Below are positions 18,537 to 26,390 of a stretch of 46,391 nt of DNA, piece by piece. Position numbers and translations under genes: made by a program. The first letter of the stretch is position 1. Every line of letters starts with the position of its first letter. The DNA is from an uncultured Clostridium sp. (lineage in GTDB: Bacteria; Bacillota; Clostridia; TANB77; CAG-508). The stretch covers positions 1-46,391 of the forward strand of contig CAMUZZ010000005.1 of the NCBI GenBank assembly GCA_947165355.1. The letters are read 5' to 3'. The notes below the pieces were generated by a model that searched no databases, was not told the origin of the DNA, and saw nothing but the letters and a program-made list of their open reading frames with translations.

Positions 18537-19238
18537 ATGAATCAAATTTTGGTTACCGACAGACTATATGTAACAAACAAGTTGAAGAAAAAGAAAAAAA
18601 TGTACAAGATTCAGTTTATTGCGTCTTTGGTGCTTGTGTTTATTTTTTCAGGTTGGTATGTTATTACCGAATTTGATAAAAATGCAAGCGAGGCAGTTTC
18701 TCAAGAAATGTTAAGAGATATTTCTATAAACAGAAACGATGGCACAACAAGTGATGAACCCCTTGTTATTGCATTAAATAACTCGGAATTAGTTGAAGAA
18801 AATCAAAATACAACTTTAAATGGTTCATATACAGACGATGAGGGGACAACGTACACATACGAATCTGTACTAAATATTCCATCATTAGGTATTGAATATC
18901 CTATTTTATCAGATACATCTGAAGAGCTATTGAAAATATCATTAAATAAGTTTTGGGGAGGAAGCCCAAACTCTGTTGGAAATTATTGTATTGTAGGACA
19001 TAATTACAAGAGCGGAAAAATGTTTGGAAAGCTTTCGCAAATACAAAATGATGATGTAGTACAATTAACAGACTTAGCTGGAAATACTCTTAACTACAAA
19101 GTTTATAACATGTATGTTGTAGATCCAGAAGATGTTGCTTGTACAAGCCAAATAACAAATGGACAAAAAGAAATGACGTTAATAACGTGTACAAATGGTG
19201 GAAAACAAAGATTAGTTGTTAAATGTAGAGAGGCTTAA
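18537..19238 (+). CDS. Sortase family transpeptidase
   Basis: 233 aa. A lysine cluster (17-21) precedes one N-terminal membrane helix (about 23-43), leaving the catalytic domain outside the cell. The sortase triad is visible: His155 in IVGHN, Cys218 in TLITC and Arg225 in QRLVVKC. The size and short C-terminus suggest a small class D- or B-like housekeeping or accessory enzyme; I cannot assign a class firmly. Start ATG 18537 has AAAGGATG upstream. It is cotranscribed with ksgA and follows three surface proteins that lack LPXTG but end in [ST][VI][KR]TG-helix-lysines, which makes those proteins the likely substrates (inference). A terminator follows. Confidence 0.9.
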   Translation: MNQILVTDRLYVTNKLKKKKKMYKIQFIASLVLVFIFSGWYVITEFDKNASEAVSQEMLRDISINRNDGTTSDEPLVIALNNSELVEENQNTTLNGSYTDDEGTTYTYESVLNIPSLGIEYPILSDTSEELLKISLNKFWGGSPNSVGNYCIVGHNYKSGKMFGKLSQIQNDDVVQLTDLAGNTLNYKVYNMYVVDPEDVACTSQITNGQKEMTLITCTNGGKQRLVVKCREA

Positions 19239-19250
19239 TATTAAAAATAA

Positions 19251-19288
19251 AAGAACCAAAATCGTTGAAGATTTTGGATTCTTTTTTT
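19251..19288 (+). terminator. Terminator of the ksgA-sortase operon
   Basis: AAGAACCAAAATC (19251-19263) pairs with GATTTTGGATTCTT (19270-19283, one bulge), followed by a T run. Confidence 0.85.
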
Positions 19289-19304
19289 CTTGCACACAAG
19301 AAAT

Positions 19305-19335
19305 AAAAGACATCAAATTTTATTTGATGTCTTTT
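19305..19335 (-). terminator. Terminator of the XRE regulator (usable in both directions)
   Basis: AAAAGACATCAAA (19305-19317) pairs perfectly with TTTGATGTCTTTT (19323-19335). T runs on either strand would let it serve the convergent genes on both sides. Confidence 0.8.
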
Positions 19336-19354
19336 GATTTTATATAGTATTAAT

Positions 19355-19705
19355 TTATAGTTCATGTTGTTTATTCTTTTTTGCATCTTTTACTATTAGT
19401 CTTGCTATGTCGAATATTAATCTTTGTGTTTCTGTTGAAGTATCTTTTAACAAGTTACTGAATTCATCTGATAGATAGTTTTTTGAATCCATACTTGTAC
19501 CATTTAAAATTGTACCTTCATCGATGTCAAGTATAGCACATAATTGGCTTAGTCTCTTTAAGTTTACTTGAGTACTTCCTCGTTCAATTCTGCTTACAAA
19601 AGCAACTGATACATTTAGTTTTTCTGCTAGATTTTCTTGAGTTAATTTCTTTTCGATTCTTGATTTTTTAATTCTTTCACCAATTATTGAATAATCTAGT
19701 GCCAT
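19355..19705 (-). CDS. XRE-family helix-turn-helix transcriptional regulator
   Basis: 116 aa. Residues about 8-63 form a Cro/CI-type HTH: IGERIKKSRIEKKLTQENLAEKLNVS, then VSRIERGS in the recognition region and LSQLCAILDID at the end. The C-terminal about 50 residues are charged and helical with no ligand domain that I recognise. The start follows a GTGAGGTGG on the minus strand. It is transcribed alone, convergent with the sortase operon. Its target is unknown; autoregulation or control of the neighbouring surface locus is possible but nothing in the sequence shows it. Confidence 0.85.
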   Translation of the reverse strand: MALDYSIIGERIKKSRIEKKLTQENLAEKLNVSVAFVSRIERGSTQVNLKRLSQLCAILDIDEGTILNGTSMDSKNYLSDEFSNLLKDTSTETQRLIFDIARLIVKDAKKNKQHEL

Positions 19706-19789
19706 ATAACCACCTCACTCATAAAAAAATATAGTATTTAAAAACAAAAGTACAGAGATGTATAAGTAGATATATACTAATTGGTAAAA

Positions 19790-20046
19790 TGTGCCATTAG
19801 GGACGGTTCCGTTTGACACAAATTTTGGTGCCACTAGGGACGGCTCTGTTTGACATATATTTGGGCACTTTAAAACTGACATAAATTTAAAAAGATAGAT
19901 ACATAATCATTCTAACTTTGCTGGTCGCTTATTTCATAAGCTTCCAAAACTGCGCGGTTTTCATTTATATGTATCTATCTTTTTTCTACTTTTATGTTTT
20001 TTTATTTGTCAAAATATGTGTCAAACGGAACCGTCTCCAATGACAT
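19790..20046. repeat. REP-like palindromic repeats bracketing hairpin element B
   Basis: This 350-bp gene-free gap (19706-20057) holds three copies of one repeat. Copy 1 (19790-19827) contains GGGACGGTTCCGTTTGACAC. Copy 2 (19828-19864) follows directly with GGGACGGCTCTGTTTGAC. Copy 3 (20011-20046) is inverted, with GTCAAACGGAACCGTC. Copies 1 and 3 could pair across the whole region, enclosing element B. Related copies lie at 28229-28256 and 30946-30970. The pattern fits a REP or palindromic-unit family; no transposase is in the window. Confidence 0.75.
19889..19984 (+). repeat. Hairpin element B, second copy of the conserved core
   Basis: A perfect 17-bp stem (19889-19905 with 19968-19984) encloses CATTCTAACTTTGCTGGTCGC (19908 on), a short GCTTAT-TTC-ATAAGC apical hairpin (19927-19941) and a 3' strand with CTGCGCGGTTTTCATT (19950-19965) that is identical to element A. 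Relative to A, the stem differs at several positions, each with a matching change on the other strand. Confidence 0.75.
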
Positions 20047-20057
20047 TTAAGTATTGA

Positions 20058-21026
20058 TTAGTCGTTTTGATTTTTTATTTGTGCAGCTCTTTTTTGAAGT
20101 AGTTTTTCTCTTTTTGATGCATCTTTATCTTTATCGATAAGCATTTCTTTCATTGCTCCAAGACTTCCTAAAGCAGATGTTGCATCAAATGGAATAAATA
20201 CTTTGTTTGCATCTCCATTTGCTATATCTTGTAATGCTTCTAAAGATTTTAATTGTACTAATTTGTCGTTTGGATTTGATTGCATAACTGCTCCATAAAC
20301 TTGTCTAATTTCTTCAGCTTTAGCTTCAGCAACTTTCTTTATAGCTTCAGCTTCACCGGCAGCTCTTCTTATAGCAGCTTCTTTATCAGCTTCAGCTTCT
20401 AGAATAGCAGCTTCTTTTTTACCTTCAGCAAGTGTGATTGCAGATTGTCTTTCACCTTCAGCTTGTAGAATTAAAGCTCTTTTATTTCTTTCTGCGTTCA
20501 TTTGCTTTTCCATTGCATCACGGATATCTGCTGGTGGAGTAATGTCTTTAATTTCAACTCTATCTATTTTACATCCCCATTGGTCTGTAGCTTCATCTAA
20601 TACAACTCTTAATTTATCATTAATTGCATCACGTGAACTGAATGTTGAATCTAAGTCCATTTTACCAACGATATCACGAATTGTTGTAATTGCTAAATAT
20701 TCGATACCTTTTTTTAATGATTGAATTTCATATACAGCTTTTGCTGGATCTGTTACTTTATAGAACACAACTGTGTCGATTGTGATTGTAACGTTATCAT
20801 TTGTGATAACATTTTGTGGTGGTATATCCATAGTTTGTTGTTTTAAACTAACTACTGATCTAACATGATCTAAAAATGGAAAGATAATTGTAAGACCAGC
20901 GTCTGCAACTTTATGAAATTTACCTAATCTTTCTATAACATATACCTCAGATTGTTTAACAACCTTAATTGTTTTGTAAGCAACTATTAAAACGATAACA
21001 AGTAATACAATAAAAAATATACCCAT
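20058..21026 (-). CDS. SPFH/band-7 membrane protein (stomatin/QmcA-like)
   Basis: 322 aa. One N-terminal membrane helix (about 2-20) is followed by the SPFH domain (about 22-190, with VIERLGKFHK and PPQNVITNDNVTI). A long alanine/glutamate-rich coiled coil (about 190-255) and a short tail complete it. Family members form large membrane-associated oligomers that organise membrane microdomains or regulate membrane proteases such as FtsH. The gene directly follows an NfeD-like gene (13-nt gap), the classic NfeD-SPFH pair, so both are likely made together. The start ATG at 21026 is preceded by AAGGGGGA on the minus strand. The exact orthologue (QmcA versus slipin) cannot be fixed. Confidence 0.9.
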   Translation of the reverse strand: MGIFFIVLLVIVLIVAYKTIKVVKQSEVYVIERLGKFHKVADAGLTIIFPFLDHVRSVVSLKQQTMDIPPQNVITNDNVTITIDTVVFYKVTDPAKAVYEIQSLKKGIEYLAITTIRDIVGKMDLDSTFSSRDAINDKLRVVLDEATDQWGCKIDRVEIKDITPPADIRDAMEKQMNAERNKRALILQAEGERQSAITLAEGKKEAAILEAEADKEAAIRRAAGEAEAIKKVAEAKAEEIRQVYGAVMQSNPNDKLVQLKSLEALQDIANGDANKVFIPFDATSALGSLGAMKEMLIDKDKDASKREKLLQKRAAQIKNQND

Positions 21027-21039
21027 TATTTAATCCCCC

Positions 21040-21489
21040 TTAATTTTTAACATCTATTTTTTCGTTCACGGTTACCACGGCTTTTACACCATCTATTGCG
21101 GTAACGGTTACTTGCGTATTCTTTGGTATTACTTCTGTTCCGACAGTTTTAGCTGACCACACTTCGTTGCCAACTTTAACTTGCCCTTGGCATAATACTG
21201 GATTGATATCTGATATTACCAAACCTTTTTTTCCAAGTATTGAATAGGCATTGGTATTTACGTCTGGTGCATTCTTCATAAATTTCTTTACAAATGGTTT
21301 TGTGCAAAAAATGAGCAAAATTGAAGAAATGCAAAAGATTACAATTTGTGCAGTTATATTATCTACGAAGATACTAGCTACGCAGGATATAACAGCTCCA
21401 ATTCCAACCCAGAATATTAGGAAATCAGTAGGAATAATCATCTCAAAAATAATAAATATGCCAGCTAGGATTAACCATACTTGCCACAT
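21040..21489 (-). CDS. NfeD-like membrane protein
   Basis: 149 aa from the ATG at 21489, which has a strong AAGGAGG; a longer frame reaching 21543 lacks a good site. Two or three membrane helices (about 2-70) are followed by a C-terminal soluble OB-fold-like domain (about 85-145) with GKKGLVISDINP and GNEVWSA typical of NfeD1b proteins. No ClpP-like protease domain is present, so this is the short form. It is first in a two-gene operon with the SPFH protein and is expected to bind it at the membrane. Confidence 0.88.
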   Translation of the reverse strand: MWQVWLILAGIFIIFEMIIPTDFLIFWVGIGAVISCVASIFVDNITAQIVIFCISSILLIFCTKPFVKKFMKNAPDVNTNAYSILGKKGLVISDINPVLCQGQVKVGNEVWSAKTVGTEVIPKNTQVTVTAIDGVKAVVTVNEKIDVKN

Positions 21490-21523
21490 ATAAATTACCT
21501 CCTTTTCTACTAATAACAATAAA

Positions 21524-21532
21524 ATTATACCA
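21524..21532 (-). promoter_or_regulatory. Extended -10 promoter of the NfeD-SPFH operon
   Basis: The minus strand reads TGGTATAAT here, an extended -10 element, about 35 nt upstream of the NfeD start. The -35 region is poor (TTTATT). Confidence 0.5.
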
Positions 21533-21589
21533 TATATTTCCAAGAAAATAAATAGGTAAACATAAAATTTTTGTCTAAAGTAGAAGTAT

Positions 21590-23299
21590 CTAGTTCTGTG
21601 GCGTTACGTTTATGGTTTTATTATGTGTGTATATTACAAAACCAGGCTTAGCTCCAGATGGTTTCTTTACATACTTTGCAAATGTGTAGTCTACTGGAAC
21701 GTTTGATGACATTTTTGCTTTACTGTAGTATGCAGCAATTTGGGCGCATCTAATTAGAACATCTATAGATGGTTCTTTTCCATTAGTTTGAAGTATTGCG
21801 TGGCTTCCATGTATTTCTTTTGTATGAAACCAAACGTCATGTGATTTTGCAACTTTTAATGTGATATAGTCATTTTGTATATTATTTTTTCCAACTAATA
21901 AAGTGTAATCTTCTATTTTATATTCGATAGGTATGTATGTTTTGTCTAATTTCTTATTTGTCTTTTTTGATTTTGTAACTTTTGTGTTAGACTTTAAACG
22001 AGATTTTTCAAATAGTGGGTTTTCTTGAATTTCAGCATATATTTCATCTATGTCTGAAATGGTTTTTGCTGCGTCAATTTCATAGATGATGCTCTCTAGA
22101 TAATCTATTTCAGCTTCAGTTTCTTTCTTTTGATTGTTTATTATGATTAGAGCATTCTTTAGTTTGTTATATTTTTTAAAGTAGCTTTTTACGTTGTAAG
22201 ATGGAGTTTTGTTTTTGTCTACCGGAATTACAACAATGCTATTATTATCGTTATAATTTTCTACTGAAACAGTGTTATCAGTATATTCAGGATATTTGTA
22301 CATATTTGCAGTTAAAAGCTCTCCATATAACTTGTATGTATCCATATTTTTACATTCTTCTAGCTTACTGTTTATATTCACAAGTTTTTTGCTTATTTTA
22401 GAAAGCGTATGAGATACAAGCTTTAATAAATTGTTTCTGTAATTTGAAAATAGTGTATAGGTTTCTTTTTCGTAGTAAAAATCATCGGTGAAAAAGTTCG
22501 CTTGCAAGAAATCTTTTTTATCTTCATCATCAAATTCTAAGGAAAAGTCTGATTGGTAATTAACAGCCAACATATTTCCTAGATGAGCTTCTTTTACTGC
22601 TTCTCGCAAAAAGTTGTACACATTTTTTAGGTTTTCTGTGGAAAGTTCATTAGTAATTTCAAGTTTTTGAATAATATACTGAACATATAACTTACTAATA
22701 CCAATAAAAGTGTTTGAGATACCAGTGTCTAGTTTTTTTGCAGAAGATAATAATTTATAAAACTCATCAAATGTTTTTATGGATTCAAAGTCAGTTTTAT
22801 CATTTTCGGGTTCTGAATAAGGTCTTGCTGGCATGATATCTCTTGTTGAGTTTTCTTCAACAGATAAATGTCGCAAACTGTCAATTATTGTGCCACTTGA
22901 AGTTGTAAGAATTACGTTGCTGTGTCTTCCCATAAGTTCAATAATGAGTGTTTTTTCTATTAAATCGTTTAATTCGTTGTAACACTCTAAATCTATATAA
23001 ACAATACGTTCTAAACCTTTGGTGTAAATTGCCTTTATTTTAGCACCCATTAAATGCTTTCTTAAAAGCATGCAAAAACCAGGTGCGTTTAGTGGATTTT
23101 GTTTTGAATGCGTTGTTAAATTTATTCTATATGAGTCTGAAGCAATACAGATATTTAGAGCATAGTTTACACTGCCTGCATATATACCTAGTATTATTTC
23201 ATTTTTGTTTGGTTCGTAGATTTTATTAATTTTCCCACCAATTAAGCATGTATTTAATTCAGCTACAATATTGTTTGCAAAAATACCATCAAATGCCAT
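21590..23299 (-). CDS. rqcH: Ribosome quality control protein RqcH (NFACT family)
   Basis: 569 aa, full length for RqcH. The NFACT-N domain starts MAFDGIFANN and includes NIYEPN-like and LNAPGFCMLLRKHL segments. A long charged coiled coil spans about 290-420, and the NFACT-R domain near 445-560 has DVWFHTKEIHGSHAIL. The protein binds obstructed 50S subunits carrying peptidyl-tRNA and directs C-terminal alanine tailing for degradation. Older annotations call it fibronectin-binding protein FbpA. The ATG at 23299 follows GAGAGGA. It has its own promoter, divergent from rplI. Confidence 0.92.
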   Translation of the reverse strand: MAFDGIFANNIVAELNTCLIGGKINKIYEPNKNEIILGIYAGSVNYALNICIASDSYRINLTTHSKQNPLNAPGFCMLLRKHLMGAKIKAIYTKGLERIVYIDLECYNELNDLIEKTLIIELMGRHSNVILTTSSGTIIDSLRHLSVEENSTRDIMPARPYSEPENDKTDFESIKTFDEFYKLLSSAKKLDTGISNTFIGISKLYVQYIIQKLEITNELSTENLKNVYNFLREAVKEAHLGNMLAVNYQSDFSLEFDDEDKKDFLQANFFTDDFYYEKETYTLFSNYRNNLLKLVSHTLSKISKKLVNINSKLEECKNMDTYKLYGELLTANMYKYPEYTDNTVSVENYNDNNSIVVIPVDKNKTPSYNVKSYFKKYNKLKNALIIINNQKKETEAEIDYLESIIYEIDAAKTISDIDEIYAEIQENPLFEKSRLKSNTKVTKSKKTNKKLDKTYIPIEYKIEDYTLLVGKNNIQNDYITLKVAKSHDVWFHTKEIHGSHAILQTNGKEPSIDVLIRCAQIAAYYSKAKMSSNVPVDYTFAKYVKKPSGAKPGFVIYTHNKTINVTPQN

Positions 23300-23332
23300 T
23301 AATATTTATCCTCTCAATTAATAATTTTTTTG

Positions 23333-23361
23333 ATTATAATATAATTCAAAGAAAAGAGCAA
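23333..23361 (-). promoter_or_regulatory. Promoter of rqcH
   Basis: On the minus strand: TTGCTC (23361-23356), 17 nt, TATAAT (23338-23333). Confidence 0.7.
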
Positions 23362-23378
23362 TGCCACGTAGATTTTTC

Positions 23379-23407
23379 TTGAAAAGAATAAGAATCGGTG
23401 ATATAAT
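23379..23407 (+). promoter_or_regulatory. Promoter of the rplI-dnaB operon
   Basis: TTGAAA (23379-23384), 17 nt, TATAAT (23402-23407). It is divergent from the rqcH promoter with only 17 nt between their -35 boxes. Confidence 0.8.
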
Positions 23408-23432
23408 CGCGTAAGCGAAGAGAGGTGTTTTT

Positions 23433-23879
23433 ATGAAAGTAATTTTGCTAGATAATATAAAAGGAGTAGGAAAAAAAGATGAAATTATAAATGCAAGTGA
23501 TGGATATGCAAGAAATTTTTTATTTCCTAAAAAATTAGCTGTTGAAGCAAACAATGAAAACCTAAATAAGCTAAAGGCAAAAAAACAATCAGAACAATAC
23601 AGAAAAGATGTTGATAAAGCAAATGCTCAAGAGATTGCAAAGAAACTAAATGATACTACTTTATCAATAAAAGTAAAAGCTGGAGAAAACGGTAAAATAT
23701 TTGGTGGAGTAACCGCTAAAGAAATAGCCGAAGAATTAAACAAACAATATAAAATAGACATAGATAAAAAGAAAATAGTTTTAAACGAAAATATAAAAAA
23801 CATCGGAAGTTTTGATATAAACATAAAACTATATGAAGGTGTTGTTGGAGTTTTAAAAGTAAAAACAGTTACAGAGTAA
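23433..23879 (+). CDS. rplI: 50S ribosomal protein L9
   Basis: 148 aa, the usual length. The N-terminal RNA-binding domain carries the family signature ([16 protein letters not shown], then [13 protein letters not shown]). A long central helix (about 42-75) leads to the C-terminal domain (about 80-148). L9 binds 23S rRNA near the L1 stalk and helps maintain reading frame. The start follows AGAGGTG. dnaB lies 33 nt downstream, the arrangement common in Firmicutes. Confidence 0.97.
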   Translation: MKVILLDNIKGVGKKDEIINASDGYARNFLFPKKLAVEANNENLNKLKAKKQSEQYRKDVDKANAQEIAKKLNDTTLSIKVKAGENGKIFGGVTAKEIAEELNKQYKIDIDKKKIVLNENIKNIGSFDINIKLYEGVVGVLKVKTVTE

Positions 23880-23912
23880 CAGGATAAAATAAAAAGAAAG
23901 GGCTTGCAATAG

Positions 23913-25250
23913 ATGGAAGTAGGTAAAGTGCCACCACACGATATTGAGGCAGAACAAGCTGTACTTGGTTGTATGTTAACAGATAAAGAGTCTGTTGTTT
24001 ATGCAATTGAGTCTTTGGTAGAAAGTGACTTTTATCGTGAAGATAATAAAATAATTTATAGTGCAATTTTAAACTTATACAATAGGGCAGAACCAATAGA
24101 TATAATTACGCTTAAATCGGAATTAACATCTATGGGTAAATTTGATGCAGTTGGTGGACTAGAATACTTAGCCGAGTTACCAGAAAAAGTTCCAACTACT
24201 GCGAACGTTGAAAAATATATTAAAATTGTTGAGGAAAAATCTACCCTTAGAAACCTAATTAAAACAGCAAATGATATTATAGAGAATGGGTACGACTCAA
24301 CTCAAGATGTTGAAGATATAATGAATAATGCTGAAAAGAAGATTTTTAACATAATGCAAAAAAAGAATCAAACAGGTTATTCATCTATCAGGGATATATT
24401 AATAGATTCATTTACAGAGCTAGAGGATTTATACAATAGAAAACAACATGTTACAGGTGTTCCTACAGGCTTTATAGACTTAGATAACAGAACTGCAGGA
24501 CTTCACAACTCAGACTTGGTTTTAGTTGCTGCCAGACCTGCTATGGGAAAATCTGCATTTGCACTTAATATTGCTACAAATGCTGCACTAGAAGCTAAAA
24601 CTAATGTTGCTATATTTAGTCTTGAGATGTCTAAAGAGCAAATGGCTAACAGAATTTTAGGTAGTGTTGCAAGAGTTGATGGTAATAGTATTCGTACAGG
24701 TAGAATTGCAGATGATGATTGGATTAAACTTGCAACAGCATCAGGAGAGTTATCTCAAACTGGAATATTTATAGACGATACTCCAGGTATATCTATAATG
24801 GAAATTCGTGCTAAATGTAGAAAACTAAAAATGGAAAAGAATATAGGCTTAGTTGTAATAGATTACTTGCAGCTTGTGCAAGGATCTAATAAACGTGTTG
24901 GAAGCCGTGAACAAGAAATTTCGGAAATAAGTAGATCTTTAAAAATACTTGCAAAGGAAATTAATGTTCCTGTAATAGCGCTTTCACAGTTATCCCGTGC
25001 ACCAGAGCAACGTCCTGATCACAGACCTATGCTATCAGACTTACGTGAATCGGGAGCAATAGAGCAGGATGCAGACATTGTTATGTTCTTGTACAGGGAT
25101 GATTATTACAACCAAGATAGTGAAGAAAAGAATGTAGCAGAGGTTATTATTGCAAAGCACAGGGCTGGTTCTACAGGTACTGTAAAACTTGCATGGTTTG
25201 GAAATTACACCAAATTTGATAATTTGGCAAAGAATTATGAAGAGTTCTAA
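23913..25250 (+). CDS. dnaB: Replicative DNA helicase DnaB
   Basis: 445 aa, full length. The N-terminal domain (about 5-105, PPHDIEAEQAVLGCML) interacts with primase. The RecA-like ATPase domain has Walker A AARPAMGKS with K213, and Walker B-type LVVIDYLQL. Downstream are the RSREQEISEISRSLK-like segment, the SQLSRAPEQR sensor region and SDLRESGAIEQDADIV. No intein is present. It should be the hexameric 5'-3' helicase at the fork (called DnaC in Bacillus). Start ATG 23913 follows AGAAAGGGC. Cotranscribed with rplI and followed by a terminator. Confidence 0.97.
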   Translation: MEVGKVPPHDIEAEQAVLGCMLTDKESVVYAIESLVESDFYREDNKIIYSAILNLYNRAEPIDIITLKSELTSMGKFDAVGGLEYLAELPEKVPTTANVEKYIKIVEEKSTLRNLIKTANDIIENGYDSTQDVEDIMNNAEKKIFNIMQKKNQTGYSSIRDILIDSFTELEDLYNRKQHVTGVPTGFIDLDNRTAGLHNSDLVLVAARPAMGKSAFALNIATNAALEAKTNVAIFSLEMSKEQMANRILGSVARVDGNSIRTGRIADDDWIKLATASGELSQTGIFIDDTPGISIMEIRAKCRKLKMEKNIGLVVIDYLQLVQGSNKRVGSREQEISEISRSLKILAKEINVPVIALSQLSRAPEQRPDHRPMLSDLRESGAIEQDADIVMFLYRDDYYNQDSEEKNVAEVIIAKHRAGSTGTVKLAWFGNYTKFDNLAKNYEEF

Positions 25251-25282
25251 AATGTCAAAAGATTTAGCTTTTGACATTTTTT
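25251..25282 (+). terminator. Terminator after dnaB
   Basis: AATGTCAAAAG (25251-25261) pairs perfectly with CTTTTGACATT (25268-25278) around ATTTAG, followed by T. It starts at the dnaB stop codon. tilS begins 19 nt later, so some read-through may feed tilS. Confidence 0.85.
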
Positions 25283-25300
25283 ATATAAAAGGAGGAGAAA

Positions 25301-26287
25301 ATGTTCGAAGAAAAAGTTCATGCTACTATAGAAAAGTACAACATGATTGAAGATGGAGACAAAATTGTTGTTGCTGTTTCTGGTGGCCCAGATTCAATGA
25401 GCTTATTAAATTCATTAATTAAGTTGCAACAAAAAATAAATTTTGAAATTGTTGTTGCTCACGTAAATCATATGATTAGAGCGGTTGCAGATTCTGAAAC
25501 AGAATATGTGAAAAATTACTGCGATAGCAATGGAATAAAGTGCTTCATAAAAAAAGTTGATGTATTAAAATTGGCTGAAGAAGAAAAAATTAGTACTGAA
25601 GAAGCAGGACGAAATGCGAGGTACAATTTCTTTGATGAGATTTACGAGCAAGAAAATGCTACTAAAATTGCAATAGCCCATAACAAGAATGATAACGTTG
25701 AAACTGTTTTAATGAACATTATTAGAGGTTCAGGTTTGTCAGGTTTAAAAGGAATTGAGCCTGTTAGAGATAATAAATTTATAAGACCTCTTATTGAAAT
25801 TGAGAGAGCTGAAATTGAAAAATATTGTGAAGACGAAAAATTAGATCCAAAATTTGATGAGTCTAATAAAGAGAATATTTACACAAGAAATAAAATTAGA
25901 AATTTACTAATTCCATATCTGCAAAAAGAGTTTAATCCAAATATTATTGAGTCGGTTAGTAGATTATCGGAATTAGCAACTTTAGAAAATGATTATATTA
26001 AGCAAGTTGTTGATGAAGAATATAACAGAATTTTAATAGAGGAGCATGATAATTGCATTGAAATAAATTCTAAAGAATTTAATAAACTAAATTATTATGT
26101 ACGAAGTAAAATTATTTTAAAGTGTGTTCAAAAAATATTTGGAACAACTAAAGGAATTGAAAAAATTCACATTGAAGATATTATAAAACTTAGCGAAAGA
26201 AACATTGGAAACAAATTTTTAACTCCTAACAAAAATACTAAAATTGAGGTAAATGCAGGAAAAATGCGTATATCAAAAATTAATTAA
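25301..26287 (+). CDS. tilS: tRNA(Ile)-lysidine synthase
   Basis: 328 aa. The N-terminal PP-loop ATPase has SGGPDS (27-32), and HNKNDNVETVLMNIIRGSGLSG-type residues follow. TilS ligates lysine to C34 of tRNA-Ile(CAU), changing codon recognition from AUG to AUA. The protein is shorter than the roughly 430-470 aa enzymes of E. coli and B. subtilis: the central helical domain is present but the C-terminal TilS_C domain seems mostly absent, as in compact forms elsewhere. Start ATG 25301 has AAAGGAGGAG. It is followed by ftsH, the usual neighbour, which has a separate promoter. Confidence 0.92.
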   Translation: MFEEKVHATIEKYNMIEDGDKIVVAVSGGPDSMSLLNSLIKLQQKINFEIVVAHVNHMIRAVADSETEYVKNYCDSNGIKCFIKKVDVLKLAEEEKISTEEAGRNARYNFFDEIYEQENATKIAIAHNKNDNVETVLMNIIRGSGLSGLKGIEPVRDNKFIRPLIEIERAEIEKYCEDEKLDPKFDESNKENIYTRNKIRNLLIPYLQKEFNPNIIESVSRLSELATLENDYIKQVVDEEYNRILIEEHDNCIEINSKEFNKLNYYVRSKIILKCVQKIFGTTKGIEKIHIEDIIKLSERNIGNKFLTPNKNTKIEVNAGKMRISKIN

Positions 26288-26303
26288 GAATTTGTTTAAA
26301 TGC

Positions 26304-26334
26304 TTGAATTGTTATATGAACTATGTTATATAAT
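26304..26334 (+). promoter_or_regulatory. Probable promoter of ftsH with palindromic -10 region
   Basis: TTGAAT (26304-26309) and TATATA (26327-26332, spacing 17) or TATAAT (26329-26334, spacing 19). The -10 region lies within a perfect 15-nt palindrome GTTATAT-A-ATATAAC (26325-26339). Confidence 0.5.
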
Positions 26335-26346
26335 ATAACATGATGG

Positions 26347-26373
26347 TTTACGTTAACAAAAAAATAACGTAAA
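26347..26373 (+). promoter_or_regulatory. Hairpin in the ftsH leader
   Basis: TTTACGTTA (26347-26355) pairs perfectly with TAACGTAAA (26365-26373) around an A-rich loop, 4 nt upstream of the AAGGAGG-like site. It is too AT-rich and lacks a T run for termination, so it may affect translation or mRNA stability. Confidence 0.5.
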
Positions 26374-26390
26374 GTGAAGGAGGAAAAAAG

